Shown here: positions 39,630-56,100 of the stretch, piece after piece
Layout: every line of letters starts with the position of its first letter
Position numbering within the stretch: the stretch's first letter is position 1
From: Siphonodentalium dalli
Lineage: Eukaryota > Mollusca > Scaphopoda > Gadilida > Siphonodentaliidae
NCBI GenBank assembly: GCA_032622095.1
Contig: CP136069.1
Location: 82,854,958-82,918,957 of the forward strand
Direction: 5' to 3'
Length of the DNA stretch: 64,000 bases
Notes under the pieces: model-generated
Database searches by the model: none
Seen by the model: the letters and a program-made list of their open reading frames with translations, nothing else
Told to the model about the DNA's origin: nothing
Position numbers and translations under genes: made by a program

Positions 39630-42600
39630 TATATATGTATGTGGTGGTGATACCTATATATGTATGTGGTGGGGATACATATATATGTATGTGGTGGTGA
39701 TACCTATAGATGTATGTGGTGGGGATACCAATATATGTATGTGTTGGGGATACCTATATATGTTTGTGGTGAGGATACCTATATATGTATGTGGTGGGGA
39801 TACCTATATATGTGTGTGGTGGGGATACCTATATATGTATGTGGTGGGGATACCTACATATGTGGTGGTGATACCTATATATGTGTGTGGCGAGGATACC
39901 TATATATGTGTGTGGTGGGGATACCTATATATGTATGTGGTGGGGATACCTATAGATGAGTGTGGCGGGGATACCTATATATGTATGTGGTGGGGATACC
40001 TATATATGTATGTGGTGGGGATACCTATATATGTATGGGGTGGGGATACCTATATATATGTGTGGTGGTGATACCTATATATGTGTGCGGCGAGTATACA
40101 TATATATGTGTGTGGTGGGGATACCTATATATTTGTGTGGCGGGGATACCTATATATGTATGTGGTGGGGATACCTATAGATGTATGTGGAGGGGAGACC
40201 TATATATGTGTGGTGGTGGGGAGACCTATATATGTGTGTGGTGAGGATACCTATATATGTATGTGGTGGGGATACCTATAGATGTGTGTGGTCGGGATAC
40301 CTATATATGTATGTGGTGGGGATACCTATATCTATATATGTGTGTGGTGAGGATACATATATATGTATGTGGTGGGGATACCTATATATGTGTGTGGCGG
40401 GGATACCTATATATGTATGTGGTGGGGATACCTATATATGTATGTGGTGGGGATACCTATATATGTATGTTGCGGGGAGACCTATATATGTTTGTGGTGG
40501 GGATACCTATATATGTATGTGGCGGGGAGACCTATAGATGTATGTGGTGGGGATACCTATATATGTATGTGATGGGGATACCTATATATGTATGTGGTGG
40601 GGAGACCTATAGATGTATGTGGCGGGGATACCTATATATGTGTGTGGCGGGGTTACCTATATATGTATGTGGCGGGGATACCTATATATGTATGTGGTGG
40701 TGATACCTATAGATGCATGTGGTGGTGATACCTATATATGTATGTGGTGGGGAGACCTATAGATGTATGTGGCGGGGATACCTATATATGTGTGTGGTGG
40801 GGAGACTTATATATGTGTGTGGTGGTGATACCTATATATGTATGTGGTGGGGATACCTATAGATGTATGTGGTGGGGATACCTATAGATGTATGTGGTGG
40901 GGATACCTATATATGTATGTGGTGGGGATACCTATATATGTGTGTGGTGAGGATACCTATATATGTATGTGGTGGGGATACCTATATATGTGTGTGGTGG
41001 GGATACCTATATATGTATGTTGTGGGGATACCTATATATGTATTTGGCGGGGAGACCTATAGATGTATGTGGCGGGGATACCTATATATGTTTGTGGTGG
41101 GGATACCTATATATATATGTGCCGGGGAGACCTATAGATGTATGTGGTGGAGATTCCTATATATTTATGTGGTGGGGATACCTATATATGTATGTGGCGG
41201 GGAGACATATAGATGTATGTGGCGGGGATACCTATAGAAATATGTGGTGGGGATACCTATATATGTGTGTGTGGCGGGGATACCTATAGATGTATGTGGC
41301 GGGGATACCTATAGATGTATGTGGCGGGGATACCTATATATGTATGTGGTGGTGATACCTATAGATGTATGTGGTGGTGATACCTATATATGTATGTGGT
41401 GGGGAGACTTATATATGTGTGTGGTGGTGATACCTATATATGTATGTGGTGGGGATACATATATATGTATGTGGGAGTGATACCTATAGATGTATGTGGT
41501 GGGGATACCTATATATGTATATGGTGGTGATACCTATATATGTGTGTGGTGGGGATACCTATTTATGTGTGTGGTGGTGATACCTATACATGTATGTGGT
41601 GGTGATACCTATACATGTATATGGTAGGGATACCTAAATATGTATGTGTTGGGGATACCTATAGATGTCTGTGGTGGGGATACCTATATATGTGTGTGGT
41701 GAGGATACCTATATATGTGTGTGGCGGGGATACCTATATATTTGTGTGGTGGGGAGACCTATATATGTGTGTGGCGGGGATACCTATATATGTATGAGGC
41801 GGGGATACCTATATATGTGTGCGGTGGGGAGACCTATATATGTATGTGGTGGGGAGACCTATATATGTGTGTGGCGGGGATACCTATATATGATTGTGGC
41901 GGGGATACCTATATATGTGTGTGGCTGGGAGACCTATATATGTATGTGGCGGGGAGACCTATATATGTGTGTGGTGGTGATACCTATAGATGTATGTGGT
42001 GGTGATACCTATGTATGTATCTGGTGGGGATACCTATATATGTATGTGGTGGGGATACCTATAGATGTCTGTGGCGGGGATACCTATATATGTGTGTGGT
42101 GAGGATACCTATATATGTGTGTGACGGGTATACCTATATATTTGTGTGGTGGGGAGACCTATATATGTGTGTGGCGGGGATACCTATATAAGTATGTGGC
42201 GGGGATACCTATATATGTGTGTGGTGGGAAGACTTGTATATGTGTGTGGTGGTGATACCTATATATGTATGTGGTGGGGATACATATAGATGTATGTGGT
42301 GGTGATACCTATAGATGTATGTGGTGGTGATACCTATATATGTATGTGGTGGTGATACCTATAGATGTATGTGGTGGGGATACCTATATATGTATTTTGC
42401 GGGGAGACCTATAGATGTATGTTGCGGGGATACCTATATACGTTTGTGGTGGGGATACCTATATATGTATGTGGCGGGGAGACCTATAGATGTATGTGGT
42501 GGGGATACCTATATATGTATGTGGTGGGGATACCTATATATGTATGTGGTGGGGAGACCTATAGATGTGTGTGGCGGGGTTACCTGTAGATGTATGTGGC

Positions 42601-44800
42601 GGGGATACCTATATATGTATGTGGTGGTGATACATATAGATGCATGTGGTGGTGATACCTATATATGTATGTGGTGGGGAGACCTATAGATGTATGTGGC
42701 GGGGATACCTATATATGTGTGTGGTGGGGAGACTTATATATGTGTGTGGTGGTGATACCTATATATGTATGTGGTGGGGATACCTAGAGATGTATGTGGT
42801 GGTGATACCTATAGATGTATGTGGTGGGGATACCTATATATGTATGTGTTGGGGATACCTATATATGTGTGTGGTGGGGATACCTATATATGTATGTGGT
42901 GGGGATACCTAAATATGTATTTGGCGGGGAGACCTATATATGTGTGTGGTGGGGAGACCTATATATGTGTGTGGCGGGGATACCTATATATGTATGTGGT
43001 GGTGATACCTATAGATGTATGTGGTGGGGATACCTATATATGTGTGTGGTGGGGATACCTATATATGTGTGTTGTGAGGATACCTATATATGTATGTGGC
43101 GGGGATACCTATATATGTGTGTGGCGGGGATACCTATATATATATATGTGGCGGGGATACCTATATATGTATGTGGTGGTGATACCTATAGATGTATGTG
43201 GTGGTGATACCTATATATGTTTGTGGTGGGTATACCTATATATGTATGTGCCGGGGAGACCTATATATGTATGTGGTGGAGATTCCTATATATTTATGTG
43301 GTGGGGATAGCTATATATGTATGTGGCGGAGAGACATATAGATGTATGTGGCGGGGATACCTATAGAAATATGTGGTGGGGATACCTATATATGTATGTG
43401 GCGGGGATACCTATAGATGTATGTGGCGGGGATACCTATATGTGTATGTGGTGGTGATACCTATAGATGTATGTGGTGGTGATACCTATATATGTATGTG
43501 GTGGGGAGACTTATATATGTGTGTGGTGGTGATACCTATATATGTATGTGGTGGGGATACATATATATGTATGTGGGGGTGATACCTATAGATGTATGTT
43601 GTGGTGATACCTATAGATGTATGTGGTGGGGATACCTATATATGTATGTGGTGGGGATACCTATATATGTATGTGGTGGGGATACCTATAGATGTCTGTG
43701 GCGGGGATACCTATATATGTGTGTGGTGAGGATACCTATATATGTGTGTGGCGGGGATACCTATATATTTGTGTGGTGGGGAGACCTATATATGTGTATG
43801 GCGGGGATACCTATATAAGTATATGGCGGGGATACCTATATATGTGAGTGGTGGGGATACCTATATATTTGTGTGGTGGGGAGACCTATATATGTTTGTG
43901 GCGGGGAGACCTATATATGTATGTGGCGGGGATACCTATATATGTGTGCGGCGGGGAGACGTATATATGTATGTGGCGGGGAGACCTATATATGTGTGTG
44001 GCGGGGATACCTATATATGATTGTGGCGGGAATACCTATATATGTGTGTGGCTAGGAGACCTATATATGTATGTGGCGGGGAGACCTAAATATGTGTGTG
44101 GTGGTGATACCTATATATGTATGTGGTGGGGATACCTATATATGTATGTGGTGGTGATACCTATAGATGTCTGTGGCGGGGATACCTATATATGTGTGTG
44201 GTGAGGATACCTATATATGTGTGTGGCGGGGATACCTATATATTTGTGTGGTGGGGAGACCTATATATGTGTGTGGCGGGGATACCTATATAAGTATGTG
44301 GCGGGGATACCTATATATGTGTGTGGTGGGGAGACTTATATATGTGTGTGGTGGTGATACCTATATATGTATGTGGTGGGGATACATATAGATGTATGTG
44401 GTGGTGATACCTAAAGATGTATGTGGTGGTGATACCTATAGATGTATGTGGTGGGGATACCTATAGATGTATGTGGTGGGGATACCTATATATGTGTGTG
44501 GTGGGGAGACTTATATATGTGTGTGGTGGTGATACCTATATATGTATGTGGTGGGGATACATATAGATGTATGTTGGGGTGATACATATATATGTATGTT
44601 GTGGTGATACCTATAGATGTATGTGGTGGGGATACCTATAGATGTATGTGGTGGGGAGACCTATATATGTGTGTGGTGGTGATACCTATAGATGTATGTG
44701 GTGGTGATACCTATATATGTATGTGGTGGGGATACCTATATATGTATGTGGTGGGGATACCTATAGATATCTGTGGCGGGGATACCTATATATGTGTGTG
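39630..44800 (+). repeat. Mosaic satellite block assembled from units seen elsewhere
   Basis: From ~39,630 to ~41,230 the order resembles 5,670-7,200 (offset about 33,966, including the short monomer near 39,851 and the CTATATCTATATATG variant near 40,327). From ~41,615 to ~42,250 it resembles 11,427-12,060 (offset about 30,188). 42,300-44,800 contains further rearranged pieces, with a TATATATATATG monomer near 43,138. No gene is visible. Confidence 0.6.
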
Positions 44801-47800
44801 GTGGGGATACCTATATATGTATGTGGTGGGGATACCTATAGATGTATGTGGTGGGGATACCTATATATATGTGTGGTGGTGATACCTATATATGTGTGCG
44901 GCGAGTATACCTATATATGTGTGTGGTGGGGATATCTATATATTTGTGTGGCGGGGATACCTATATATGTATGCGGTGGGGATACCTATAGATGTATGTG
45001 GAGGGGAGACCTATATATCTGTGGTGGTGGGGAGACCTATATATGTGTGTGGTGAGGATACCTATATATGTGTGTGGTGGGGATACCTATATATGTGTGT
45101 GGTGGGGATACCTATATATGTATGTGGTGGGGATACCTATATATATATATATGTGTGTGGTGGGGATACCTATATATGTATGTGGTGGGGATACCTATAT
45201 ATGTATTTGGCGGGGAGACCTATAGATGTATGTGGTGGAGATTCCTATATATTTGTCTGGCGAGGATACCTATATATGTATGTGGTGGGGATACCTATAT
45301 ATGTATGTGGTGGGGATACCTATATATGTGTGTGGTGGTGATACCTATATATGTGTTTGGCGAGGATACCTATATATGTATGTGGTGGGGATACCTATAT
45401 ATGTGTTTGGCGGGGATACCTATATATATATGTGGTGGGGATACCTATAGATGTGTGTGGTGGGGATACCTATATATGTATGTGGTGGGGATACCTATAT
45501 CTATATATGTGTGTGGTGAGGATACCTATATATGTATGTGGTGGGGATACCTATATATGTGTGTGGCGGGAATACCTATATATGTATGTGGTGGGGATAC
45601 CTATATATGTATTTGGCGGGGAGACCTATAGATGTATGTTGCGGGGATACCTATATATGTATGTGATGGGGATACCTATATATGTATGTGGCGGGGAGAC
45701 CTATAGATGTGTGTGGCGGGGTTACCTATAGATGTATGTGGCGGGGATACCTATATATGTATGTGGTGGTGATACCTATAGATGCATGTGGTGGTGATAC
45801 CTATATATGTATGTGGTGGGGAGACCTATAGATGTATGTGGCGTGGATACATATATATGTGTGTGGTGGGGAGACTTATATATGTGTGTGGTGGTGAGAC
45901 CTATATATGTATATTGTGGGGATACCTATAGATGTATGTGGTGGTGATACCTATAGATGTATGTGGTGGGGATACCTATATATGTATGTGGTGGGGATAC
46001 CTATATATGTGTGTGGTGAGGATACCCATATATGTATGTGGTGGGGATACCTATATATGTGTGTGGTGGGGATACCTATATATGTATGTGGTGGGGATAC
46101 CTATATATGTATTTGGCGGGGAGACCTATATATGTATGTGGCGAGGATACCTATATATGTTTGTGGTGGGGATACCTATATATGTATGTGGCGGGGAGAC
46201 ATATAGATGTATGTGGCGGGGATACCTATAGAACTATGTGGTGGGGATACCTATATATGTGTGTGGCGGGGATACCTATATATGTATATGGCGGGGATAC
46301 CTATATGTGTATGTGGTGGTGATACATATAGATGTATGTGGTGGTGATACCTATATATGTATGTGGTGGGGAGACTTATAGATGTATGTGGCGGGGATAC
46401 CTATATATGTGTGTGGTGGGGAGACTTATATATGTGTGTGGTGGTGATACCTATATATGTATGTGGTGGGGATACATATAGATGTATGTTGGGGTGATAT
46501 ATATATATGTATGTTGTGGTGATACCTATAGATGTATGTGGTGGGGATACCTATAGATGTATGTGGTGGGGAGACCTATATATGTGTGTGGTGGTGATAC
46601 CTATAGATGTATGTGGTGGTGATACCTATATATGTATGTGGTGGGGATACCTATATATGTATGTGGTGGGGATACCTATAGATATCTGTGGCGGGGATAC
46701 CTATATATGTGTGTGGTGAGGATACCTATATATGTGTGTGGCGGGGATACCTATATATGTGTGTGGTGGTGATACCTATATATGTATGTGGTGGGGATAC
46801 CTATATAAGTATGTGGCGGGAATACCTATATATGTGTGTGGTGGGGAGACTTATATATGTGTGTGGTGGTGATACCTATATATGTATGTGGTGGGGATAC
46901 ATATAGATGTATGTGGTGGTGATACCTATAGAAGTATTTGGTGGTGATACCTATAGATGTATGTGGTGGGGATACCTATAGATGTATGTGGTGGGCATAC
47001 CTATATATGTGTGTGGTGGGGATACCTATATATGTATGTGGTGGTGATACCTATATATGTGTGTGTTGGGGATACCTATTTATGTGTGTGGTGGTGATAC
47101 CTATAGATGTATGTGGTGGTGATACCTATATATGTATGTGGTGGGGATACCTATATATGTATGTGGTGGGGATACCTATTTATGTATTTGGCGGGGAGAC
47201 CTATAGATGTATGTTGAGGGGATACCTATATATGTATGTGGTGGGGATACCTATATATGTATTTGGCGGGGAGACCTATATATGTATGTGGTGGGGATAC
47301 CTATATATGTATGTGGTGGGGATACCTATATATGTGTGTGGCGGGGATACCTATAGATGTATGTGGCGGGGATACCTATATGTGTATGTGGTGGTGATAC
47401 CTATAGATGTATGTGGTGGTGATACCTATATATGTATGTGGTGGGGCGACTTATAGATGTATGTGGCGGGGAGACTTATATATGTGTGTGGTGGGAGGAC
47501 TTATAGATGTATGTGGGGGGATACCTATATATGTATGTGGTGGGGAGACTTATATATGTGTGTGGTGGTGATACCTATATATGTGTGTGGTGGGGAGACT
47601 TATATATGTGTGTGGTGGTGATACCTATATATGTATGTGGTGGGGATACTTATAGATGTATGTGGCGGGGATACCTATATATGTGTGTGGTGGGGAGACT
47701 TATATATGTGTGTGGTGGTGATACCTATATATGTATGTGGTGGGGATACATATAGATGTATGTGGGGGTGATACCTATATATGTGTGTGGTGGGGAGACT

Positions 47801-48054
47801 TATATATGTGTGTGGTGGTGATACCTATATATGTATGTGGTGGGGATACATATAGATGTATGAGGGGGTGATACCTATAGATGTATGTTGTGGTGATACC
47901 TATAGATGTATGTGGTGGGGATACCTATATATGTGTGTGGTGGTGATACCTATTTATGTGTGTGGTGGTGATACATATTTATGTATGTGGTGGTGATACC
48001 TATATATGTGTGTGGTGGTGATACCTATATATGTATGTGGTGGTGATACCTTTA

Positions 48055-51000
48055 GATGTATGTGGTGGTAATACCTATATATGATTGTGGTAGGGATACC
48101 TAAATATGTATGTGGTGGGGATACCTATAGATGTCTGTGGCGGGGATACCTATATATGTGTGTGGTGAGGATACCTATATATGTGTGTGGCGGGGATACC
48201 TATATATGTGTGTGGTGGGGAGACTTATATATGTGTGTGGTGGTGATACCTATATATGTATGTGGTGGCGATACATATAGATGTATGTGGTTGTGATACC
48301 TATAGAAGTATGTGGTGGTGATACCTATAGATGTATGTGGTGGGGATACATATAGATGTATGTGGTGGGGATACATATATGTGTGTGTGTGGGGATACCT
48401 ATATTTGTATGTGGTGGTGATACCTATAGATGTATGTGGTGGTGATACCTATATATGTATGTGGTGGGGAGACTTATAGATGTTTGTGGCGGGGAGACTT
48501 ATATATGTGTGTGGTGGGGAGACTTATAGATGTATGTGGCGGGGATACCTACATATGTATGTGGTGGGGAGACTTATATATGTGTGTGGTGGTGATACCT
48601 ATATATGTGTGTGGTGGGGAAACTTATATATGTGAGTGGTGGTGATACCTATATATGTATGTGGTGGGGAGACTTATAGATGTATGTGACGGGGATACCT
48701 ATATATGTGTGTGGTGGGGAGACTTATATATGTGTGTGGTGGTGATACCTATATATGTATGTGGTGGGGATACATATAGATGTATGTGGGGGTGATACCT
48801 ATAGATGTATGTTGTGGTGATACCTATAGATGTATGTGGATGGGATACCTATATATGTGTGTGGTGGTGATACCTATTTATGTGTGTGGCGGTGATACCT
48901 ATACATGTATGTGGTGGTGATACCTATATATGTGTGTGGTGGTGATACCTATAGATGTCTGTGGCGGGGATACCTATATATGTATGTGGTGGGGATACCT
49001 ATAGATGTCTGTGGCGGGGATACCTATATATGTGTGTGGTGAGGATACCTATATATGTGTGTGGCGGGGATACCTATATATTTGTGTGGTGGGGAGACCT
49101 ATAAATGTGTGTGGCGGGGATACCTATATATGTATGTGGCGGCGATACCTATATATGTGTGCGGCGGGGATACCTATATATGATTATGGCGGGGATACCT
49201 ATATATGTATGTGGTGGAGAGACCTATATATGTGTGTGGTGGTGATACCTATAGATGTATGTGGTGGAGAGACCTATATATGTGTGTGGTGGTGATACCT
49301 ATAGATGTATGTGGTGGTGATACCTATATATGTATGTGGTGGGGATACCTATACATGTATGTGGTGGGGATACCTATAGATGTCTCTGGCGGGGATACCT
49401 ATATATGTGTGTGGTGAGGATACCTATATATGTGTGTGGCGGGGATACCTATATATTTGTGTGGTGGGGAGACCTATATATGTGTGTGGCGGGGATACCT
49501 ATATAAGTATGTGGCGGGGATACATATATATGTGTGTGGTGGGGAGACATATATATGTGTGTGGTGGTGATACCTATATATGTATGTGGTGGGGATACAT
49601 ATAGTTGTATGTGGTGGTGATACCTATATATGTATGTGGTGGGGATACCTATATATGTATGTGGTGGGGATACCTATATATGTATTTGGCGGGGAGACCT
49701 ATAGATGTATGTTGCGGGGATACCTATATATGTTTGTGGTGGGAATACCTATATATGTATGTGGCGGTGAGACCTATAGATGTATGTGGTGGGGATACCT
49801 ATATATGTATTTGGTGGGGATACCTATATATGTGTGTCGCGGGCATACCTATAGATGTATGTGGCCGGGATACCTATATGTGTATGTGGTGGTGATACCT
49901 ATAGATGTATGTGGTGGTGATACCTATATATGTATGTGGTGGGGAGACTTATAGATGTATGTTGCGGGGATACCTATATATGTGTGTGGTGGGGAGACTT
50001 ATATATGTGTGTGGTGGTGATACCTATATATGTATGTGGTGGGGATACATATAGATGTATGTGGGGGTGATACCTATAGATGTATGTTGTGGTGATACCT
50101 ATAGATGTATGTGGTGGGGATACCTATAGATGTATGAGGTGGGGATACCTATATATGTGTGTGGTGGGGTTACCTATATATGTATGTGGTGGTGATACCT
50201 ATATATGTGTGTGGTGGTGATACCTATATATGTGTGTGGTGGGGTTACCTATATATGTATGTGGTGGTAATACCTATATATGATTGTGGTAGGGATACCT
50301 AAATATGTATGTGGTGGGGATACCTATAGATGTCTGTGGCGGGGATACCTATATATGTGTGTGGTGAGGATACCTATATATGTGTGTGGCGGGGATACCT
50401 ATATATGTGTGTGGTGGGGAGACTTATATATGTGTGTGGTGGTGATACCTATATATGTATGTGGTGGCGATACATATAGATGTATGTGGTTGTGATACCT
50501 ATAGAAGTATGTGGTGGTGATACCTATAGATGTATGTGGTGGGGATACATATAGATGTATGTGGTGGGGATACATATATGTGTGTGTGTGGGGATACCTA
50601 TATTTGTATGTGGTGGTGATACCTATAGATGTATGTGGTGGTGATACCTATATATGTATGTGGTGGGGAGACTTATAGATGTTTGTGGCGGGGAGACTTA
50701 TATATGTGTGTGGTGGGGAGACTTATAGATGTATGTGGCGGGGATACCTACATATGTATGTGGTGGGGAGACTTATATATGTGTGTGGTGGTGATACCTA
50801 TATATGTGTGTGGTGGGGAAACTTATATATGTGAGTGGTGGTGATACCTATATATGTATGTGGTGGGGAGACTTATAGATGTATGTGACGGGGATACCTA
50901 TATATGTGTGTGGTGGGGAGACTTATATATGTGTGTGGTGGTGATACCTATATATGTATGTGGTGGGGATACATATAGATGTATGTGGGGGTGATACCTA

Positions 51001-52425
51001 TAGATGTATGTTGTGGTGATACCTATAGATGTATGTGGATGGGATACCTATATATGTGTGTGGTGGTGATACCTATTTATGTGTGTGGCGGTGATACCTA
51101 TACATGTATGTGGTGGTGATACCTATATATGTGTGTGGTGGTGATACCTATAGATGTCTGTGGCGGGGATACCTATATATGTATGTGGTGGGGATACCTA
51201 TAGATGTCTGTGGCGGGGATACCTATATATGTGTGTGGTGAGGATACCTATATATGTGTGTGGCGGGGATACCTATATATTTGTGTGGTGGGGAGACCTA
51301 TAAATGTGTGTGGCGGGGATACCTATATATGTATGTGGCGGCGATACCTATATATGTGTGCGGCGGGGATACCTATATATGATTATGGCGGGGATACCTA
51401 TATATGTATGTGGTGGAGAGACCTATATATGTGTGTGGTGGTGATACCTATAGATGTATGTGGTGGAGAGACCTATATATGTGTGTGGTGGTGATACCTA
51501 TAGATGTATGTGGTGGTGATACCTATATATGTATGTGGTGGGGATACCTATACATGTATGTGGTGGGGATACCTATAGATGTCTCTGGCGGGGATACCTA
51601 TATATGTGTGTGGTGAGGATACCTATATATGTGTGTGGCGGGGATACCTATATATTTGTGTGGTGGGGAGACCTATATATGTGTGTGGCGGGGATACCTA
51701 TATAAGTATGTGGCGGGGATACATATATATGTGTGTGGTGGGGAGACATATATATGTGTGTGGTGGTGATACCTATATATGTATGTGGTGGGGATACATA
51801 TAGTTGTATGTGGTGGTGATACCTATATATGTATGTGGTGGGGATACCTATATATGTATGTGGTGGGGATACCTATATATGTATTTGGCGGGGAGACCTA
51901 TAGATGTATGTTGCGGGGATACCTATATATGTTTGTGGTGGGAATACCTATATATGTATGTGGCGGTGAGACCTATAGATGTATGTGGTGGGGATACCTA
52001 TATATGTATTTGGTGGGGATACCTATATATGTGTGTCGCGGGCATACCTATAGATGTATGTGGCCGGGATACCTATATGTGTATGTGGTGGTGATACCTA
52101 TAGATGTATGTGGTGGTGATACCTATATATGTATGTGGTGGGGAGACTTATAGATGTATGTTGCGGGGATACCTATATATGTGTGTGGTGGGGAGACTTA
52201 TATATGTGTGTGGTGGTGATACCTATATATGTATGTGGTGGGGATACATATAGATGTATGTGGGGGTGATACCTATAGATGTATGTTGTGGTGATACCTA
52301 TAGATGTATGTGGTGGGGATACCTATAGATGTATGAGGTGGGGATACCTATATATGTGTGTGGTGGGGTTACCTATATATGTATGTGGTGGTGATACCTA
52401 TATATGTGTGTGGTGGTGATACCTA
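48055..52425 (+). repeat. 2,199-bp higher-order tandem duplication
   Basis: The GGTGGTAATA variant at 48,064 recurs at 50,263 (2,199 bp), and the spacing stays exactly 2,199 bp at every landmark I checked to about 52,420. These include TACATATGTGTGTGTGTGGGG-like (48,373 and 50,572) and TATAGTTGTATG (49,601 and 51,800). Constant spacing with no drift indicates a very recent duplication. 2,199 is one base short of 88 monomers. Confidence 0.88.
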
Positions 52426-53178
52426 TTTATGTGTGTGGTGGTGATACCTATAGATGTATGTGGTGGTGATACCTATATATGTATGTGGTGGGGATACCTA
52501 TATGTGTATGTGGTGGGGATACCTATGGATGTCTGTGGTGGGGATACCTATATGTGTGTGTGGTGAGGATACCTATATATGTGTGTGGCGGGGATACCTA
52601 TATATTTGTGTGGTGGGGAGACCTATATATGTGTGTGGCGGGGATACCTATATAAGTATGTGGCGGGGATACCTATATATGTATGTGGTGGGGAGACTTA
52701 TATATGTGTGTGGTGGTGATACCTATATATGTATGTGGTGGGGATACATATAGATGTATGTGGTTGTGATACCTAAAGATGTATGTGGTGGGGATACCTA
52801 TAGATGTATGTGGTGGGGATACCTATATATGTGTGTGGTGGGGATACCTATATATGTATGAGGTGGTGATACCTATATATGTGTGTGGTGGGGATACCTA
52901 TTTATGTGTGTGGTGGTGATACCTATAGATGTATGTGGTGGTGATACCTATATATGTATGTGGTGGGGATACCTATATATGTATGTGGTGGGGATAACTA
53001 TATATGTATTTGGCGGGGAGACCTATAGATGTATGTTGCGGGGATACCTATATATGTTTGTGGTGGGGATACCTATATATGTATGTGGCGGGGAGACCTA
53101 TAGATGTATGTGGTGGGGATACCTATATATGTTTGTGTTGGGGATACCTATATATGTATGTGGCGGGGAGACCTATAG

Positions 53179-56100
53179 ATGTGTGTGGCGGGGTTACCTA
53201 TAGATGTATGTGGCGGGGATACCTATATATGTATGTGGTGGTGATACCTATAGATGCATGTGGTGGTGATACCTATATATGTATGTGGTGGGGAGACCTA
53301 TAGATGTATGTGGCGGGGATACCTATATATGTGTGTGGTGGGGAGACTTATATATGTGTGTGGTGGTGATACCTATATATGTATGTGGTGGGGATACCTA
53401 TAGATGTATGTGGTGGTGATACCTATAGATGTATGTGGTGGGGATACCTATATATGTATGTGTTGGGGATACCTATATATGTTTGTGGTGAGGATACCTA
53501 TATATGTATGTGGTGGGGATACCTATATATGTGTGTGGTGGGGATACCTATATATGTATGTGGTGGGGATACCTATATATGTGGTGGTGATACCTATATA
53601 TGTGTGTGGCGAGGATACCTATATATGTGTGTGGTGGGGATACCTATATATGTATATGGTGGGGATACCTAAAGATGAGTGTGGCGGGGATACCTATATA
53701 TGTATGTGGTGGGGATACCTATATATGTATGTGGTGGCGATACCTATAGATGTATGTGGTGGGGATACCTATATATATGTGTGGTGGTGATACCTATATA
53801 TGTGTGCGGCGAGTATACCAATATATGTGTGTGGTGGGGATACCTATATATTTGTGTGGCGGGGATACCTATATATGTATGTGGTGGGGATACCTATAGA
53901 TGTATGTGGAGGGGAGACCTATATATGTGTGGTGGTGGGGAGACCTATATATGTGTGTGGTGAGGATACCTATATATGTGTGTGGTGGGGATACCTATAG
54001 ATGTGTGTGGTGGGGATACCTATATATGTATGTGGTGGGGATACCTATATATATATATATGTGTGTGGTGGGGATACCTATATATGTATGTGGTGGGGAT
54101 ACCTATATATCTATTTGGCGGGGAGACATATAGATGTATGTGGTGGAGATTCCTATATATTTGTCTGGCGAGGATACCTATATATGTATGTGGTGGGGAT
54201 ACCTATATATGTATGTGGTGGGGATACCTATATATGTGTGTGGTGGTGATACCTATATATGTGTGTGGCGAGGATACCTATATATGTATGTGGTGGGGAT
54301 ACCTATATATGTGTTTGGCGGGGATACCTATATATATATGTGGTGGGGATACCTATAGATGTGTGTGGTGGGGTTACCTATATATGTATGTGGTGGGGAT
54401 ACCTATATCTATATATGTGTGTGGTGAGGATACCTATATATGTATGTGGTGGGGATACCTATATATGTGTGTGGCGGGAATACCTATATCTGTATGTGGT
54501 GGGGATACCTATATATGTATTTGGCGGGGAGACCTATAGATGTATGTTGCGGGGATACCTATATATGTTTGTGGTGGGGATACCTATATATGTATGTGGC
54601 GGGGAGACCTATAGATGTATGTGGTGGGGATACCTATATATGTATGTGATGGGGGTACCTATATATGTATGTGGCGGGGAGACCTATAGATGTGTGTGGC
54701 GGGGTTACCTATAGATGTATGTGGCGGGGATACCTATATATGTATGTGGTGGTGATACCTATAGATGCATGTGGTGGTGATACCTATATATGTATGTGGT
54801 GGGGAGACCTATAGATGTATGTGGCGCGGATACATATATATGTGTGTGGTGGGGAGACTTATATATGTGTGTGGTGGTGAGACCTATATATGTATATGGT
54901 GGGGATACCTATAGATGTATGTGGTGGGGATACCTATATATGTGTGTGGTGGGGATACCTATATATGTATGTGGTGGGGATACCTATATATGTATTTGGC
55001 GGGGAGACCTATATATGTATGTGGCGAGGATACCTATATATGTTTGTGGTGGGGATACCTATATATGTATGTGGCGGGGAGACATATAGATGTATGTGGC
55101 GGGGATACCTATAGAACTATGTGGTGGGGATACCTATATATGTGTGTGGCGGGGATACCTATATATGTATGTGGCGGGGATACCTATATAACTATGTGGT
55201 GGGGATACCTATATATGTTTGTGGTGATACCTATATATGTTTGTGGTGGGGATACCTATATATGTATGTGCCGGGGAGACCTATAGATGTATGTGGTGGG
55301 GATACCTATATATTTATGTGGTGGGGATACCTATATATGTATGTGGCGGGGAGACATATAGATGTATGTGGCGGGGATACCTATAGAACTATGTGGTGGG
55401 GATACCTATATATGTGTGTGGCGGGGATACCTATAGATGTATGTGGCGGGGATACCTATATGTGTATGTGGTGGTGATACATATAGATGTATGTGGTGGT
55501 GATACCTATATATGTATGTGGTGGGGAGACTTATAGATGTATGTGGCGGGGATACCTATATATGTGTGTGGTGGGGAGACTTATATATGTGTGTGGTGGT
55601 GATACCTATATATGTATGTGGTGGGGATACATATAGATGTATGTTGGGGTGATACATATATATGTATGTTGTGGTGATACCTATAGATGTATGTGGTGGG
55701 GATACCTATAGATGTATGTGGTGGGGATACCTATATATGTGTGTGGTGGGGTTAGCTATATATGGATGTGGTGGTGATACCTATATAAGTGTGTGGTGGG
55801 AATACCTATTTATGTGTGTGGTGGTGATACCTATAGATGTATGTGGTGGTGATACCTAAATATGTATGTGGTGGGGATACCTATATATGTGTGTGGTGAG
55901 TATACCTATATATGTGTGTGGCGGGGATACCTATATATTTGTGTGGTGGGGAGACGTATATATGTGTGTGGCGGGGATACCTATATATGTATGTGGCGGG
56001 GATACCTATATATATGTGCGGCGGGGAGACCTACATCTGTTTGTGGCGGGGATACCTATATATGTGTGTGGCGGGAATACCTATATATGATTGTGGCGGG

